Part shown: positions 42,673 through 54,984 of the stretch, one piece after another
Layout: every line of letters starts with the position of its first letter
Numbering within the stretch: position 1 is the first letter of the stretch
Source of the DNA: Bubalus kerabau
Taxonomy: Eukaryota; Chordata; Mammalia; Artiodactyla; Bovidae
Direction of reading: 5' to 3'
DNA length: 64,000 nt
Assembly: GCF_029407905.1 (NCBI RefSeq)
Contig: NC_073630.1
Location: forward strand, 49,625,001-49,689,000
The notes under the pieces: model-generated
What the model was told of the DNA's origin: nothing
The model's input: the letters and a program-made list of their open reading frames with translations, nothing else
The model's database searches: none
Translations under genes and position numbers: made by a program

Positions 42673-43489
42673 AAAGCAATATGCCTGACTGGAATACACC
42701 ACTGAGTAATGACACTATGTTGCAAATTAATGTATTAGAGAAGGGAAAATCATTTTGTATATATGACTTTTAATTGATTTATCTTTACCCTTGAATGTCA
42801 TCACACTGTTTCTTTCAAAACATGCTGTAATTCAAACTTTGAACTAATTCGCTACCCTGCCCTGCTACTCCCCATCAGCAAGACTTTTAACAGCTGTTCA
42901 CAGGTTCTGCCCAAAAACTCAGTTTTAATTTCCTGTTATAGACCTATCATTCTCAAGATCTGCTGGGTGAAAACCACCTCAGTGGTGAGGCAGAAGGAGG
43001 TAGAAATGGCTTTTTGAGCCCTGCCAAGGGGAGCGTATGGCCCCCAAACAGTCTCTCAGCAGCCCACACGCCTGGGCTCCATGTGGCCTGTAGTCTCTTG
43101 GCTTTCAAAGAACTTGTTTCTTTCTACTATGGATATGGGATAGAAATACCCTGATCAGGACCTCTTCTAAAGGGCTCCCCATCTGAGAAATGGGAACACT
43201 GCCCACCCATCCCTCAAAGGTTGTTGGCAGGTCCCCCAAAGATGAAAAGACAAGAGATTCCACTTTCTGATCTGAGCCAGTCACCTCCAGACAGGGCTGA
43301 GGAAACAGGTTCCAAACTCAACCCGCCAAGCCCACTCTGATCTACCAGCTCGTCCTTTCTACAGTAGAGATCACCCTGACAGCATGAGCTGGCCCATCAC
43401 TCCCTAGGTCAAGAACTCTCAATATTGAGTCCCGTGGCTCAAAGACCAGAACCCTCGCTAGCCCACAAGACAATGGGTCTGGCTGCTTC
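42673..43489. other. unique sequence, nothing recognised
   Basis: No repeat or exon recognised. Confidence 0.4.
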
Positions 43490-43860
43490 CTGCTGGTTGC
43501 GCCTCTGCCTGGGGCTCTTTCCACCCTCTGGGCCCAGTCATGCCAGACTGCAGGCGGTCCTTCCAATGTATGGCTCCCCCACCCACCTTTGCACATACTG
43601 GCATCTCTCTTGGGGTCTATCCATTCCCACATCCCACCTCAGCTCACCTTCTGCTCTCACTATTAACATCCTCCAGAAGGTCATCTTTGACCCCCAAATA
43701 GCTCCCATAATCTCAGGGAGATTTAACCTTCATTGGCCCCACCACTATCTCCCCAGTGGAATATCAGCTTCATGAGGGCTGTGTTTTGCTTCCCTCATTT
43801 TCCCAGCACCTATTGACCACAGTGCCCAAGTGACCATTATATTAATATTGAGGGTCTCAG
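43490..43860 (+). repeat. L2 LINE 3' region
   Basis: 'cacctttgcacatactggca', 'cagaaggtcatctttgaccc', 'atatcagcttcatgagggct' and 'tcccagcacctattgaccac' are in L2 order. Confidence 0.72.
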
Positions 43861-45099
43861 ATGAAGAGCTCCATTTTTACCAGGAGAAATAGAGTAGAAG
43901 AGTTAGTTCTTTCATTGATGTGATTGTTGTAGACTGAATTATTCTAATGATAAATGCAGCTTTCCTTATTCCTTTAAAATATTATGCTGTCAGGGGTTAC
44001 TTCTCTTAATCTCTATGTTCCTTTCATGTCCCTCAAACTGACTCTTTCTTAGGAGCAGCTGTTCATTGCTTCCTCACCCATTAAGTCTCAGGTCTTTTTG
44101 GTGATAATTATGTTACTAAGGGGAATCTTCAATGAAATTAAATGGAATGGAGGCAATCAAGGGAAAGAATTTTCTCTCTCACCTAATTACCATCATATAT
44201 CTCTCTTGTGTCTGGGAGTAAGTGTGGATTTGGGGAAGAGGAGGGAATGCTCTAAAACGTGCAATCAAAATATTACTGGTCCATGTCAAGTACAGAAATG
44301 TTAAGTACAAGATATTACCAGCTGATATTGAGCCTAGAAACTTTTAGGGCAATTTGATGTTACCATGACATTCAAGAACATGGCCAGTGGGGCTGTCTCG
44401 GTGAACAGGGCTATAGCAACCACTTCCGTGCTGTTGAACTTGGTTGGTGGGTCACACACATACAACAACAGATTCTTCCTCATTTTTTGGGAAATTCTCA
44501 AACACTGGCCCTTCACCACAGACAGTTGGAAAAACGTAAAAGATGATGTAGCCCTAGTCATGACATAAGTGAAAGTCAAGGCTTCAAGAAATACCTAAAA
44601 ACTAAGAAACATCTAAAGGCAGGCATGGAAAGGAAAGCAAGAAAATGGTCACTGTAGATTGTAGTGAGTCATGGGAAGAGCCTTTGGAGATGAATCTTTG
44701 GGTCTTGAAAGAAATTATTGTCAAATATTGAGGGACAAGGGGTAGGAGGGCATTTCAGAGATGAAGCACACAGGCTAAGGCATGGAGGCTGTGCGAGACA
44801 TGTCCTCACACACTCAGCTGAAATAGTTAAGTCAGGAGATTGGGTTCTACCATTCGGCAATCATCACCATGATCACTGATTTCTGGGAAAATATGACAAT
44901 GGTGAGAACAGTGAGCAAGTTTGAGAAATAACAGAGAATATCTATACAGTCTCATAGCGGCTGCCCTCCAGATGCTTGTCAATGACAAAGCAAACACAGC
45001 AGTGGAGAAACCTAGCAGGCACCACTCAACTAAATGATCAAAGTTAAATAGGTAAGGTAGGTCATGAGAAAAATGGGCATCATGTACCTCCTGATACAA
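43861..45099. other. mostly unique sequence
   Basis: 44330-44580 keeps open frames of 81 (-) and 67 (+) codons but no domain is recognised. 44640-44830 (agggcatttcagagatgaag, aggctaaggcatggaggctg) may be another worn copy of the 1790-type repeat. Confidence 0.4.
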
Positions 45100-45437
45100 T
45101 GCACTGGGAAGAACACAATATGAGGTTCATGCTATTCCCACTAAAAATGCATCTATCACTGAAACCACTCAGGAGGAAACAGCAGACAAATCACAACTGA
45201 AAATATTCTATAAAATAGCTGAACTGTATTCTTCAAAGTGTCAATATCAGGAAAGACAACTAAGGAACTGTTGCAAGTAAAAGAGGCTGAAGAGGTGTGA
45301 CAACTGAATGCAATGTGCGATCTGGAATTTTCTTTGCTTTAAAAGATCTTATTGGGACAACCAGTAAAATCTGGATAAAGTTTGTACATTAGTTAATCAT
45401 ATTGTATAAAAATTCATTTCCTGAATTTGATGGTTAT

Positions 45438-45652
45438 GCTGTGCTGCGCTTAGTTGTTCAGTTGTGTCCAGCTCTTTGAGACCCCATGGAATGTAGCCCA
45501 CCAGGCTTCTCTGTCCATGGGGATTCTCCAGGCAAAAATACAGGAGTGGGTTGCCATGCCCTCCTCCAGGGGATCTTCCCAACCCAGGAATTGAACCCAG
45601 GTTTCCAGCATTGCAGGTGGATTCTTCACCATCTGCATCACCAGGGAAGCCC
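45438..45652 (-). mobile_element. Bov-tA SINE
   Basis: Reversed copy from GCGCTTAGTTGTTCAGTTGT to the head CATCACCAGGGAAGCCC. An imperfect TTGATGRT duplication lies at each end. Confidence 0.94.
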
Positions 45653-45774
45653 TTGATGATCATATTATGGTTAATAAAGAAAAAGTTCTTATTTTTAGGA
45701 AATACCCACTGACACATGTAAAGGGGCATTGTGTTTCAAACAGTTCTAAAAAATATATAGTAGGTATGAAGATA

Positions 45775-45989
45775 GGGCTTCCCTGGTGGCTCAGCAGTAA
45801 AGAATCTGCCTACCAATGCAGGAGATACAGGTTCCATCCCTGGATCAGGAATTTCCCCTGGAGAAGGAAATGGCAACCTGCTTCAGCATTCTTGCCCGGG
45901 AAATTTCATGACAGAGGAGCCTGGTAGGCTACAGTCCATGGGGTCATAAAAGAGTCAGACACAACTTAGTGACTAAACAGCAACAACAA
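45775..45989 (+). mobile_element. Bov-tA SINE
   Basis: GGGCTTCCCTGGTGGCTCAG head to the AACAGCAACAACAA tail. A perfect 12-bp target-site duplication GGTATGAAGATA (45763-45774 and 45990-46001). Confidence 0.97.
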
Positions 45990-46150
45990 GGTATGAAGAT
46001 ACAGGGATAAATAGAGACAGAGGATAAAGCAAAGGGGTAAAATGTTAACGCTGGGGCATACTGGTGGAAAACATATGTGGACATTCTTTATACTATCCTT
46101 ATAACTTATCTATGAGCCTGAAACTATATTTTTAAAAAGTTAAAAGAAGA

Positions 46151-47264
46151 GAAGAGCACCCAGGCTTTAGCCCTCGCTTAGTACTAAGTGAGTTAAGTCT
46201 CCCCTCCCCTCTGGATCGCTTCCCGCCTCCTCTAGCCCTTCCAGTTGGAGGCTGCATGGCTTGGCCTTGCTGGTTCCAGATCTTTCTAGTTAGTTTCTGG
46301 ATTTATGCCTTCTCGCCTTTTCCTGTCTAATGTTTCTTTCAGACTACACCCTGAGAGCTGATCTCTTTGGTTGAATGCCCCTTGAGATCCAGGGCAGCAC
46401 AGCAAAATCCTGCCCGTGTCCACTGCTTGCTCACTGAGCCAAACCCTGCTTATGCCCCAGACAGATCAAGACAATTAACTTTTCTTGAAGACCTACTATG
46501 GGCCTTGCACTGTGCTTCATCATCCCAATGACCTAGAGGGCAACTTTTCCAATGAGTCATTTCCATCTAAATTCCAATGGCTCTAAAGCTCAAAGCCTTT
46601 TTGACCATAGGAAGTGCAATATTTAAAGAGTTCCCCTACCTATACAATTCTGGGAAGACTCAGGACCACTTAGATGTCCCATAGATCCCATTTGGTTGTC
46701 TACTACCCTCTATGGATTATAGAGCTAGAATTTTTGGCCTCAGGTCCTCACTGTCCCATGAAGGTGTCACTCGAAGCTGGCAGTCCCATCTCTGTCTCCA
46801 CAGCCAGGGTACCATCAGAGCTAAAAACATGTGTACCTCAATGCCAGAGACCTTGCAATCCTAAAATAAACAGGGGAATGCTCCTTTTGTAATACATTCC
46901 ATTGTAATGGGAGTCAGGGGGTCCCACAATCAATGGCTCAAGCTCTCGTGCTATGGTGTACATGTCAAAGCATTTTAATCTCTGGTGGGGCTGAATTCTA
47001 ACGATGCCCACAAGACAGCAGTGAGTCTACATCTGTTTTCCAATTCCCAGGCTGGTTTCTGGCCCCATCTCACCACATGAGATCACTTCCCTTAGGGTGA
47101 GTTCTTTCTTAGCCCTTGTGGACCCTTCCTACAAACTGAAATTTTGTAAATATCTCAGGTAGATTGTGGATGGAAATGGATATGTGAAGGGTGTTGCCTA
47201 TCGCCGCCGGTTGAAACACCTGAGGGCCAGGTCCTGTGCATCAGGAAACCCTGTTGATGTCTGT
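46151..47264. other. unique sequence, start of a ruminant-SINE-free block
   Basis: Possible MIR fragment at 46485-46560 (gaagacctactatgggcctt). No exon recognised. Confidence 0.45.
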
Positions 47265-47390
47265 GGCTCAGAGAAGTTGTTCAAGGCTTAGTACGGGCTC
47301 CCACAAGTAGGTGTTGAGATTCGAACCAGATCTGCAGGACTCTTTCCTGTCCATCACCTTCTCTGCAAAGTGTAACGCAGCTAACAGTTT
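47265..47390 (-). repeat. MIR SINE fragment
   Basis: 'cagagaagttgttcaaggct', 'ttgagattcgaaccagatct' and 'gtccatcaccttctctgc' fit the reversed MIR 3' half. Confidence 0.6.
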
Positions 47391-47679
47391 GGTAAATGGA
47401 GGTCCTCTACTAGAGGGATTGTTAGCTAAATGTAGCTTTACTGGATCAGATTAGGATTCCAAAAATTTTGGCGGCAACTGTTCAGCATGCGGCTGGTGCT
47501 ACAGCTGAGCTCACGCTTGGCTTATCCAGGCCAGTTAATTTTTTTTTTTTCTTCGTAGTATCTCTTTCCTCACAGGCATTTTATTTACCCAAAAAAAGGT
47601 AGCATCAAGCATGGCCCATTTTTATATAGTTCTGGAAAATGCTTGAGGGAGGTGGGAGGGAAGGTCAACACTACTGGTA
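47391..47679. other. unique sequence
   Basis: No repeat recognised. A T-run lies at about 47530-47540. Confidence 0.35.
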
Positions 47680-47860
47680 ATGTGGTTTTATAGAAAAGGC
47701 GTGGGTCTCAGAATCAGACGGACCTGAGTTCAAATCTGAGTTTGTTACTTACTGTTTGAGTAAATGTTCAGCAGTTCAAGGCCCTTTATATGTAAAAACA
47801 GAGGTAATGCAACTCTCAGGGTTAAAGGAAAAACCTTATTTAAAATTATCAGTCCCAATG
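47680..47860 (+). repeat. MIR SINE
   Basis: 'tgggtctcagaatcagacgg', 'acctgagttcaaatctgagt' and 'ttgttacttactgtttgagt' are forward MIR. Confidence 0.85.
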
Positions 47861-49409
47861 AGGGGCTCAATGAACCTCAGTTTCCCTCTCCTTGACTGAT
47901 ATTTTTGGATCATATGAGAATTTTAGCTATCTCTATGTTTCTATTCATTCCTCTTATGGACAACCCTAAAGACAGTTCAGAAGTGGGTCTTGTTTCCATG
48001 GAGACGTATGAAAGCTAAACAAATTTGAAAAGGGGAAGCACAGACGCTCACCCCCTACGCCCACTCACCACCAGTGCACAGCCTCAGCAGAAATGTTTCC
48101 AAAGAAATGCTTCACCAAGCTTTCGGGGAAGGCACAAGTCCTCTTTCAAAGTCCTTACATGCTTTTTCACTGTGTGGCTCTTGAAATGAACAATAATTTG
48201 AAGCAGATAATGATGAACTTCACACCACAATGGATCGAAAGTGGAATTATTGAGCTCACCGTTGTCTAATACAATTAGGCTGACATGCTTTTGAATCTAA
48301 ATAGATGGGCTTCCCCACTCCTTCTGTACATGCACATTTACTTATTAATGGGTAAAATATTACAAAATTTCTGGGCCCCACATGGTTTCAGTTCTAATCC
48401 AAACAACTTACTTTCTTCTGAAACTCTGATTTTCCTCTTTTTTGGCAAAGTTATTTTGTATGTTTCAAAGGGGAGTTGCTTCCCTGAGTCTGTGTGGAAG
48501 TACAAGCACATAAATCACACGCTGAATTTACTTAACAAGGAGGACTAATCCCACTGTCACTGCCCACTGAACAGTGCCTTCTTAGGAAAAAATGCTGCAC
48601 ATCCTTTAGAAGACCAAGATCCATCCAATCAAACGACTTTTTAAAATTCCACAAAATGATTTCTCTGTCTGAAATAATAGGCTTAAAAAGCTCATTAAAC
48701 ATAGCAGCAATTAGATAATAGAGATTTCTTAATTAACTAGCTTTGGATCTTGCTCCAATCATGGCAGAAATCAGACTAGCTTTCTAGGGAGGTAAGCATG
48801 CATTTGAAAACCTAATAACAGTATAGTTTCCTCTACTCCCTTTAACACAAGGGCCAACTTTTGATGAGTGAAAATCAACTCATGTCTTACCCAAAACATC
48901 TGTCCTCAAGATGCAACACCTCAAATGATATGGCAGAAACATAAGTTACCAAATAACAACTCATAAAATTATGGCTAACAGTGGTAAACAGTCTTGTTGC
49001 CATCAACCACAAAAGAAAGAGAAAAGGCATCTAATAAAGCCTTTAGCAGTCATGAGAATTTGTCTTGAATTTTCTGAAGGCTCTTACGGAAGACTTGATG
49101 TGGTCCGTGCTGTAAAACCACAGGCAGACATTTCTGTACCCTGGAGGATAAACACAGTGGTAGGAAGAGAGACTTAGCAGAATGATTTCCCCAAACGTCT
49201 AGATGTCCTTGTGGACAAGTTAAGCCACTATCCTCAAGGTGGGCTCTGAGTCTTGACTAGTGAGATAAAAGCAACCACAGTTACTGTGGAGGGGAGGCCC
49301 AGCCAGACCTCTGATTATTAACTTTACCAGCTCCTTCTTTCATCATGAGATCCAGAGCAGAGAAAAAAGAGGGAACTTAGGGAGGCCTTCCCTTTGTCAT
49401 ATAAACAGA
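47861..49409. promoter_or_regulatory. candidate conserved non-coding block
   Basis: No transposon is recognised over about 1.5 kb. 48170-48300 and 48600-48810 are rich in homeodomain-type words (aataatttgaagcagataat, gcagcaattagataatagag, tcttaattaactagctttgg). Frames are short and domain-free, so I favour a regulatory over a coding reading. Conservation is not measurable here. Confidence 0.4.
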
Positions 49410-49560
49410 TCTTTTGAATGAGACGTGATAAGTGGCCACAGAGCCATAGAATCTCTGAACACTGGAGCTGGAAAAGTTGTAGAAGAGGAAATTGCAACTG
49501 ACGATGTTGAAATGACTCGCCCAAGGTCACAGAGAAACCACCGCCACCCCTTATCACTTG
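49410..49560 (+). repeat. mammal-wide SINE-like fragment
   Basis: 'catagaatctctgaacactg', 'gagctggaaaagttgtagaa' and 'actcgcccaaggtcacagag' match a common old mammalian repeat phrase whose family I cannot name. Confidence 0.5.
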
Positions 49561-50779
49561 TGACTTGAATGGAAATAGTCTTTTTTTCTGACATGAAAAG
49601 AAAAAAAAAGAAAGAAAAGAGTGAGTACCCTATGTGTCAGCAAAAGTTATGCCACATGCAGCTAGATCATTGCCCAACAAAGGAAATGTGGATTCACAGA
49701 ACTTGCTTCCTACTTTGAACACTATTTTTCCTGTAATTGGGTAAGGTTGGGGGCAAACTTTGGTCAAACACCACAAAGATGAAAGAGAAGCTCCATGTTC
49801 TTAGGTGCATAAACAAGAGACCCAAACATTTAGCAATCCAGTGTGACTTGAAGCATGCCCAACATGGGCTATGCATTCTGTAAAACAGAGGGGAAAAAAT
49901 CATACAATAATGGTCTTTTCCCTCAAGAAAAATTTAAACAATCATCAATGATGTAGCCAATCATCAGAGGCCAAGTGCAAAGACTGAGTATTGACAATAA
50001 CTCCCAACAAGCATTCAGACATGGGAGAAATCATAGGATTTTGGACAAATAGTCAAGGATGGCTTGTTTGACCTGACTTCCATGATATCTTGAAGGCTGG
50101 GTTGGGGAGGGGAAGGGGAAAGACAAGTTGGGAGTATCTATGTGGGAATACATTTTCTGAAGTAGAAATTAAAGTGGCTCCAGAAAGTCTGGTAAAGAGA
50201 CCCAACTAAGTGGCCTGGAAGTTGGGTTTAAGGACACAATGGAAAATAAGATTCCAGAGGGAAAACATGATGAACGACTCAACAAATTGTTCAACTGAAG
50301 AAACACAAAACAAAGCACCCGCGTCTAGACCCATTTCCTTGGAGACACTTGTCTCACTGGTGTGTTAAGAAAATCACATTTCCAGTTTTTAGATATACAT
50401 ATGCCAGAATCATCAAAGGGTGATATTATTCATATTGTGATTAATATCTTGACCTCTGTACAGATACAAAGTTGCTGTGAGCCATATGAGGGATCACAGT
50501 CTCTTTTACGCCACCACTCCCCAAGAGGAAATAGACCAGATAGTTTTAGAAGCCATTTCTAGACCCACAAGTTACTGACTCAACAAAACAAGGTTTTGCC
50601 AATGCTATTAAATATCCAAGATGCTGTCCAAATGCCTTTGTATGCCTTTGAACATTCCTTCTCCTTGACCTTAAAGGCTTTATTAGACTTATCAACTCCT
50701 CCATCTGAAGGCTTGCCTGTGGTCTTTCTATTTTTACCTCCAATTTCTGGCATGGGGAGGTAAACTGAGGTGCAGGGTA
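49561..50779. other. unique AT-rich sequence
   Basis: No repeat or exon recognised. An A-rich patch lies at 49600-49620. Confidence 0.4.
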
Positions 50780-51010
50780 ATCATGGAGTCATCTAATTAG
50801 AAGACTATTTCAGCGTTAAAAGATGGCACACCCAATGCCTGCTGTACACAAAGGCTATTTAATAATGTCTAATTTTCAAGTTGGATTTACAATGAAATTT
50901 GAAACAGAAAAGAGCAAAATTCCAGACTGAAGAAAAATTACAGCTGGAAAAATAATTTTAAAAAAAATCCAAGAAAGCCTTCCAAGCAGTTACTCAATTT
51001 GGGAATTTAA
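50780..51010. promoter_or_regulatory. candidate conserved non-coding element
   Basis: 'gagtcatctaattagaagac', 'ggctatttaataatgtctaa' and 'ggaaaaataattttaaaaaa' give clustered TAAT/ATTA sites in a transposon-free region. Motif density only. Confidence 0.35.
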
Positions 51011-51974
51011 GGAAGGTGGAGGTTTGTGTCCAAGAGGAAACTGCTCTGGGGACACAGAGGAATGGAAATTCCTGCCTTCAGCCTATTTTTGTAGCCCTGT
51101 CTTCAGCCATACACACATCTGAATTAGAGAAGGCATTCCTCTCCACTGCTTCCAACAAGGCACACGCCAGCAGAGGCCTCTGGTCACACTATGCATGAGC
51201 TCATGCAAAAGCTTCCAGCGGTGAGAGTTTGTGGGAGGAGAGGTATTAATTTGCCCCTGGCTGCTGGCCTCTAGCAAACATGTGCCCTTCCTGCCTGCCT
51301 GCTTGTGTCTCCAAGGTACACACAGCGTATGGCTCCAGGTCACTCAGGAGTTGTGTTTGGATAGGGTTTGTGATATATATGATGGACAGAAATTCTCTCC
51401 CTCTTTCCTTCTTCATCTAAAGTAGGAAGAAGCTTTGGATTCATGGTTAGTAGCCATTCAGCATCTGAAGATTGCAGAGTTTAGCCATGGGAGGGCAAAC
51501 ATATAGCATCAATGCTACTGCTCCTTACTCACCTTCCCGAGGCAGACACCACTGATCAAGCAGAGCTCCCTTTTGTTTCCAGCAAAGACTCAACTCTAGA
51601 ATCCTTCTTGACCCAACAGTCCAGGCTGCCATCACCAATCAGAGCTGGCAAGTGGTTTGAAATTTATTTGCCAGTCCCAGGGTAAAGAGAAAGAAAGAGA
51701 AAAAGAGAGAAGGAAGAAAAAGGAAAGTAACATGTCCTAAGCGCCAACTATGTACCAAGTACAAGGAGGGCGCGGACGTCTGCCCGAGGAGAGGGGTGTT
51801 TTATCACTGGTACTGTGATCACAAAAATCAGACTTTCATCAGCTCTCTATTGTGCTTAAGTTCTCCACAGAAAGTGCACCCCTTACTGCCTGCACCCCAA
51901 TGCTCCTGCCGGCTCCCCTTGCCCTGCTCATGCACCACTGAGGCCAAGAACTGCCAGTGGCCTTGACACAGCGC
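51011..51974. other. unique sequence with a purine tract
   Basis: 51676-51728 is an almost pure (GA/GAAA)n purine tract. No exon or transposon recognised. Confidence 0.45.
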
Positions 51975-52190
51975 TCCCCTCTGAGAACAAGCTGCTGAAG
52001 CAGCAAGGCACTGGAGTCAGGAGCATCCCTCCGTCCCCTCCTCACACGCAGTTGTGGGGAAAGTGCTTTTCAGCTTCCTCATGTGTTAAATGCAGACAAC
52101 AAAGCTGTCCCTTTCTGAGAACACTGTAACGAGAGTTAGTTCTTATGTGCTTGTGAAAGAACCCAGAGCCTGGCATTTAGGAGGAATTTT
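51975..52190 (+). repeat. MIR SINE
   Basis: 'tcagcttcctcatgtgttaa', 'atgcagacaacaaagctgtc' and 'cccagagcctggcatttagg' fit a diverged forward MIR. Confidence 0.6.
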
Positions 52191-52302
52191 TAATTATCAG
52201 GTTTTTTTCCCTGAAGTTATTGCCCTCACCTGCATTTTAGGTCATTATAGTAATAATTAAAACAATTCATTATATATCAAATAAAGCTTTCAGATTTATA
52301 AA

Positions 52303-52472
52303 AATACAGGATGTCCAGCTAAATTTGAATTTCAGATAAAAAAAATGAATATTTTCAGTATAAGTATTTCCCCAATATTACATAGGACATACTAACACTA
52401 AAAAATTATTCCTTTAAAATCTGAAATTCAAATCTAACTTGTCCTACATTTTATCTGGCAATACTAACATCA
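52303..52472. mobile_element. palindromic MITE-like DNA transposon (MER53-like)
   Basis: The left half (acaggatgtccagctaaatt, tgaatttcagataaaaaaaa) is the imperfect reverse complement of the right half (ttaaaatctgaaattcaaat, ctaacttgtcctacatttta). A ~165-bp near-palindrome with GTCC-type ends is typical of a non-autonomous DNA element. The name MER53 is from memory and tentative. Confidence 0.65.
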
Positions 52473-52790
52473 AATCTGGAGGTGTGGGATGAGTAGAGAA
52501 ATAACTCTTCCGAGATAAAAATGTCATACTGCAAGGAATGTTTCTCAAAATGGATGATTTTCAAAACTTCTTCAGCTATATTCCACAGTAAGAAATATAT
52601 TTTGCATCATAATTCAATGCACATATACGCATGTTAATTAACTGAAATAAACATTCCATGAAACCTTTTATGTATACATTGCAGCCTGGCATTTTCTGTC
52701 TTCTTCATTCTACCGGATTCTATTTCTTTTTTTTTAAAGAAAGTCCTGACCCAACCTCACTTAATTGATTTCTTGACCCCCTGATACAAA
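52473..52790. other. unique AT-rich sequence
   Basis: No recognised feature apart from a T-run near 52728. Confidence 0.4.
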
Positions 52791-53021
52791 GGCTTCCGTG
52801 GTGGTTCAGTGGTAAAGAATCTGCCTGCACTGTAAGGAGACACAGGAGACCCGGGTTCAATCCCTGGGTCAGGAAGATCCCCTGGAAAAGGAAATGGCAA
52901 CCTACTCCAGTATTCCTGCCTGGGAAAGTCCATGGACAGAGGAGCCTGGTGGGCTATAGTCCATGGGGTTTTAAAGAGTTGGACACAACTGAGCACACCC
53001 ACACACACACAGTCATATACA
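52791..53021 (+). mobile_element. Bov-tA SINE with CA tail
   Basis: GGCTTCCGTGGTGGTTCAGT head and GGGTTCAATCCC B box, ending in ACACCCACACACACACAC. ATACAAA at 52784-52790 and 53022-53028 is the probable target-site duplication. Confidence 0.95.
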
Positions 53022-53029
53022 ATACAAAT

Positions 53030-53365
53030 TTCAGCAAACTACAGCCCAAGGGCCGGTTCCACCCAGTCACCTCTTCTGTGTATGTCCAGTGAGCAAAGGC
53101 TGGTTTTTCATTTTTTATTAGTAAATGGTTGGGAAGGATCCAAAGAAGAATATTTTATGATATTTGAAAATTAGGTGAATTAAAATTTCAGTCTCCATAA
53201 ATAAAGTTTTATTGGAACTCAACCACACCCATTCATTTATGCCTTATCTATGATCACTTGCACACAATTACAGCAAATTAGAGAGCTGCCTATTAAGTAT
53301 AAGCCTAAAATACTTATTATTTGCCCCTTTACTAAAAAGTGTTGCATACTCCTATGCTAATGTCC
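53030..53365 (+). repeat. hAT-Charlie-type DNA transposon fragment
   Basis: 'cagcaaactacagcccaagg', 'aataaagttttattggaact', 'caaccacacccattcattta' and 'ctttactaaaaagtgttgca' are the conserved phrases of a common mammalian MER1-group element. It is non-autonomous, with no transposase. Confidence 0.75.
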
Positions 53366-54082
53366 TAATGGTTTGCAACCTGTAGTTTGAAATACTCTGC
53401 TCTAAACAGTTTTGCCTTGAAAGCAAAACTATTCATTCTATTCATGCTCATTTCTATTCATAAGTATGACTCTCAGGTCAACCTTATTTTTCTCAATTCC
53501 TCACAAGATAAAGCCAGATGAAGAGACTCTGACCAGGGAATTTCTTTTTGGCTGCCCTTGGAGTATTGGGTTGAACTTGGTCAAGGATCAGACTTAGGGA
53601 GAGTGGAAAGGACATTTACCATTGTGCTCAGTCACTGGGGGTATCAACTGCTCCCAGCAAAAGGAAGGATTATGAACAGCATGGGGAAGAGAACATCAAG
53701 TTCTTGACCTGGAGCCACATAGTCTCTTGACTCTTATTACAGAATTTAGAGCTTCAAGTGCAAAGGTCTGTAATGTGTAGAGCTAAGTGTGATGGAATCT
53801 AAAGACTAACCCCCTAGAAAGCATGACATAAAGTTTATACTCTACACAAGAGAATGGAAAGAGAGGAGGGAAGGCTGCTGTGGCTAGAGAGAGAGCAGAA
53901 GAAAGAAGACAGTCTGGAGACTGATGAATACCTTGGGGGCCCTGTCCCTTGCCTCCTCCCTGACCTTGCGATTTTCAGGGGAAACAATAAATCTATCCCC
54001 CAAACAGATTTAGACAGCACCAAGACTGAGAGGATTTGTGCCTTGCTCTCTGGGAAATGCCAGGAGTTGGAGTGGGGGATAA
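53366..54082. other. unique sequence, nothing recognised
   Basis: No repeat or exon recognised. Confidence 0.4.
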
Positions 54083-54210
54083 CATCAATAAAGTTTTATT
54101 GAAGGAGTCATGCTCACTTGTACACAAAGTGTCTATGGCTGCTTTTGCGTGACAATGGCAGAGTTGAGGACTCGCCTAAAATGTTTACCATCTGTCCCTT
54201 TTCAGGACAT
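54083..54210 (+). repeat. hAT-Charlie-type fragment, same family as 53030
   Basis: 'aataaagttttattgaagga', 'ctatggctgcttttgcgtga' and 'caatggcagagttgaggact' repeat the phrases of the same family; this copy is shorter. Confidence 0.78.
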
Positions 54211-54984
54211 AATTTGCCCACACATGTGCAACAAAATAATACAGAAGACAAAACAACAGGGCAACACAGACAGAGGGGCTCTGAGAAAGCTCTCTGATAG
54301 TCCCACAACCAGAAATTTGTAGGAGCATCTACTGATAAAATTTCCCTTGCTCTCCCCCCTCCCCTTGATGGACACAAAATGACTAACAGAGGATCATCAG
54401 ACTGAGAAGGGCTTGGAGTTGGGGTGCAGAGGATGTATTTGAGATGGAACATTTTTTAACAACCAAATCTAGGAAGCCAAGTGGGGCTGTTGGGTGCAAG
54501 AATGAATAGATGCCCACAGCCAAAGACCAGACCTGCATCTGACTAAAGATGCCTATGGACTGACGACCCCCACCCAGCCTTCCTCACCACCCAGCTCACA
54601 GTTTCTATACCTGAACAATCCTAAGCTTCCAGGCTCTTACCTGCAACCCCTAGAAGAAGGAAAAGGAATGAAATGTTGAAATAAGTCACTGAAATCCAAA
54701 GTAACTGAGTAAACACCAAAGTGAGAGAGTTTACTCTGGAAGTCCCTAGATATTAAGTTTCTGCTGCTAGTAGAATGTTGGCTTAAATCAGAAATTAGGT
54801 TACAAAAAAATGAAGAAGGTCATGCTCTGTATACAGAATAGGAAGAACGGGATACCGATTCTGCCCCTGTAGGAAACTGGAACTTCATTCACAGCAATTC
54901 AGAAGACCACAGAAGTTCAGGTCCCAGTGGCTCATGACTCAGTGACTCCATACTGAATCTTTTTCTTTCTACTTCTTCCTGTGT
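54211..54984. other. unique sequence, nothing recognised
   Basis: No repeat or exon recognised. Confidence 0.4.

Larger units (their letters stand above)
45100..46150 (+). repeat. L1M-type 3' UTR with two SINE insertions
   Basis: 'aactgaatgcaatgtgcgat', 'tattgggacaaccagtaaaa', 'ttcctgaatttgatggttat', 'aaatacccactgacacatgt', 'aaaatgttaacgctggggca' and 'atgagcctgaaactatattt' reproduce a common mammalian L1 3' terminus. Bov-tA copies at 45438 and 45775 interrupt it. Confidence 0.6.

Noticed and set aside
44334..44579. possible domesticated gene fragment with open frames on both strands
   Set aside because: The frames are short and no motif is recognised; a protein search would be needed to reopen it.
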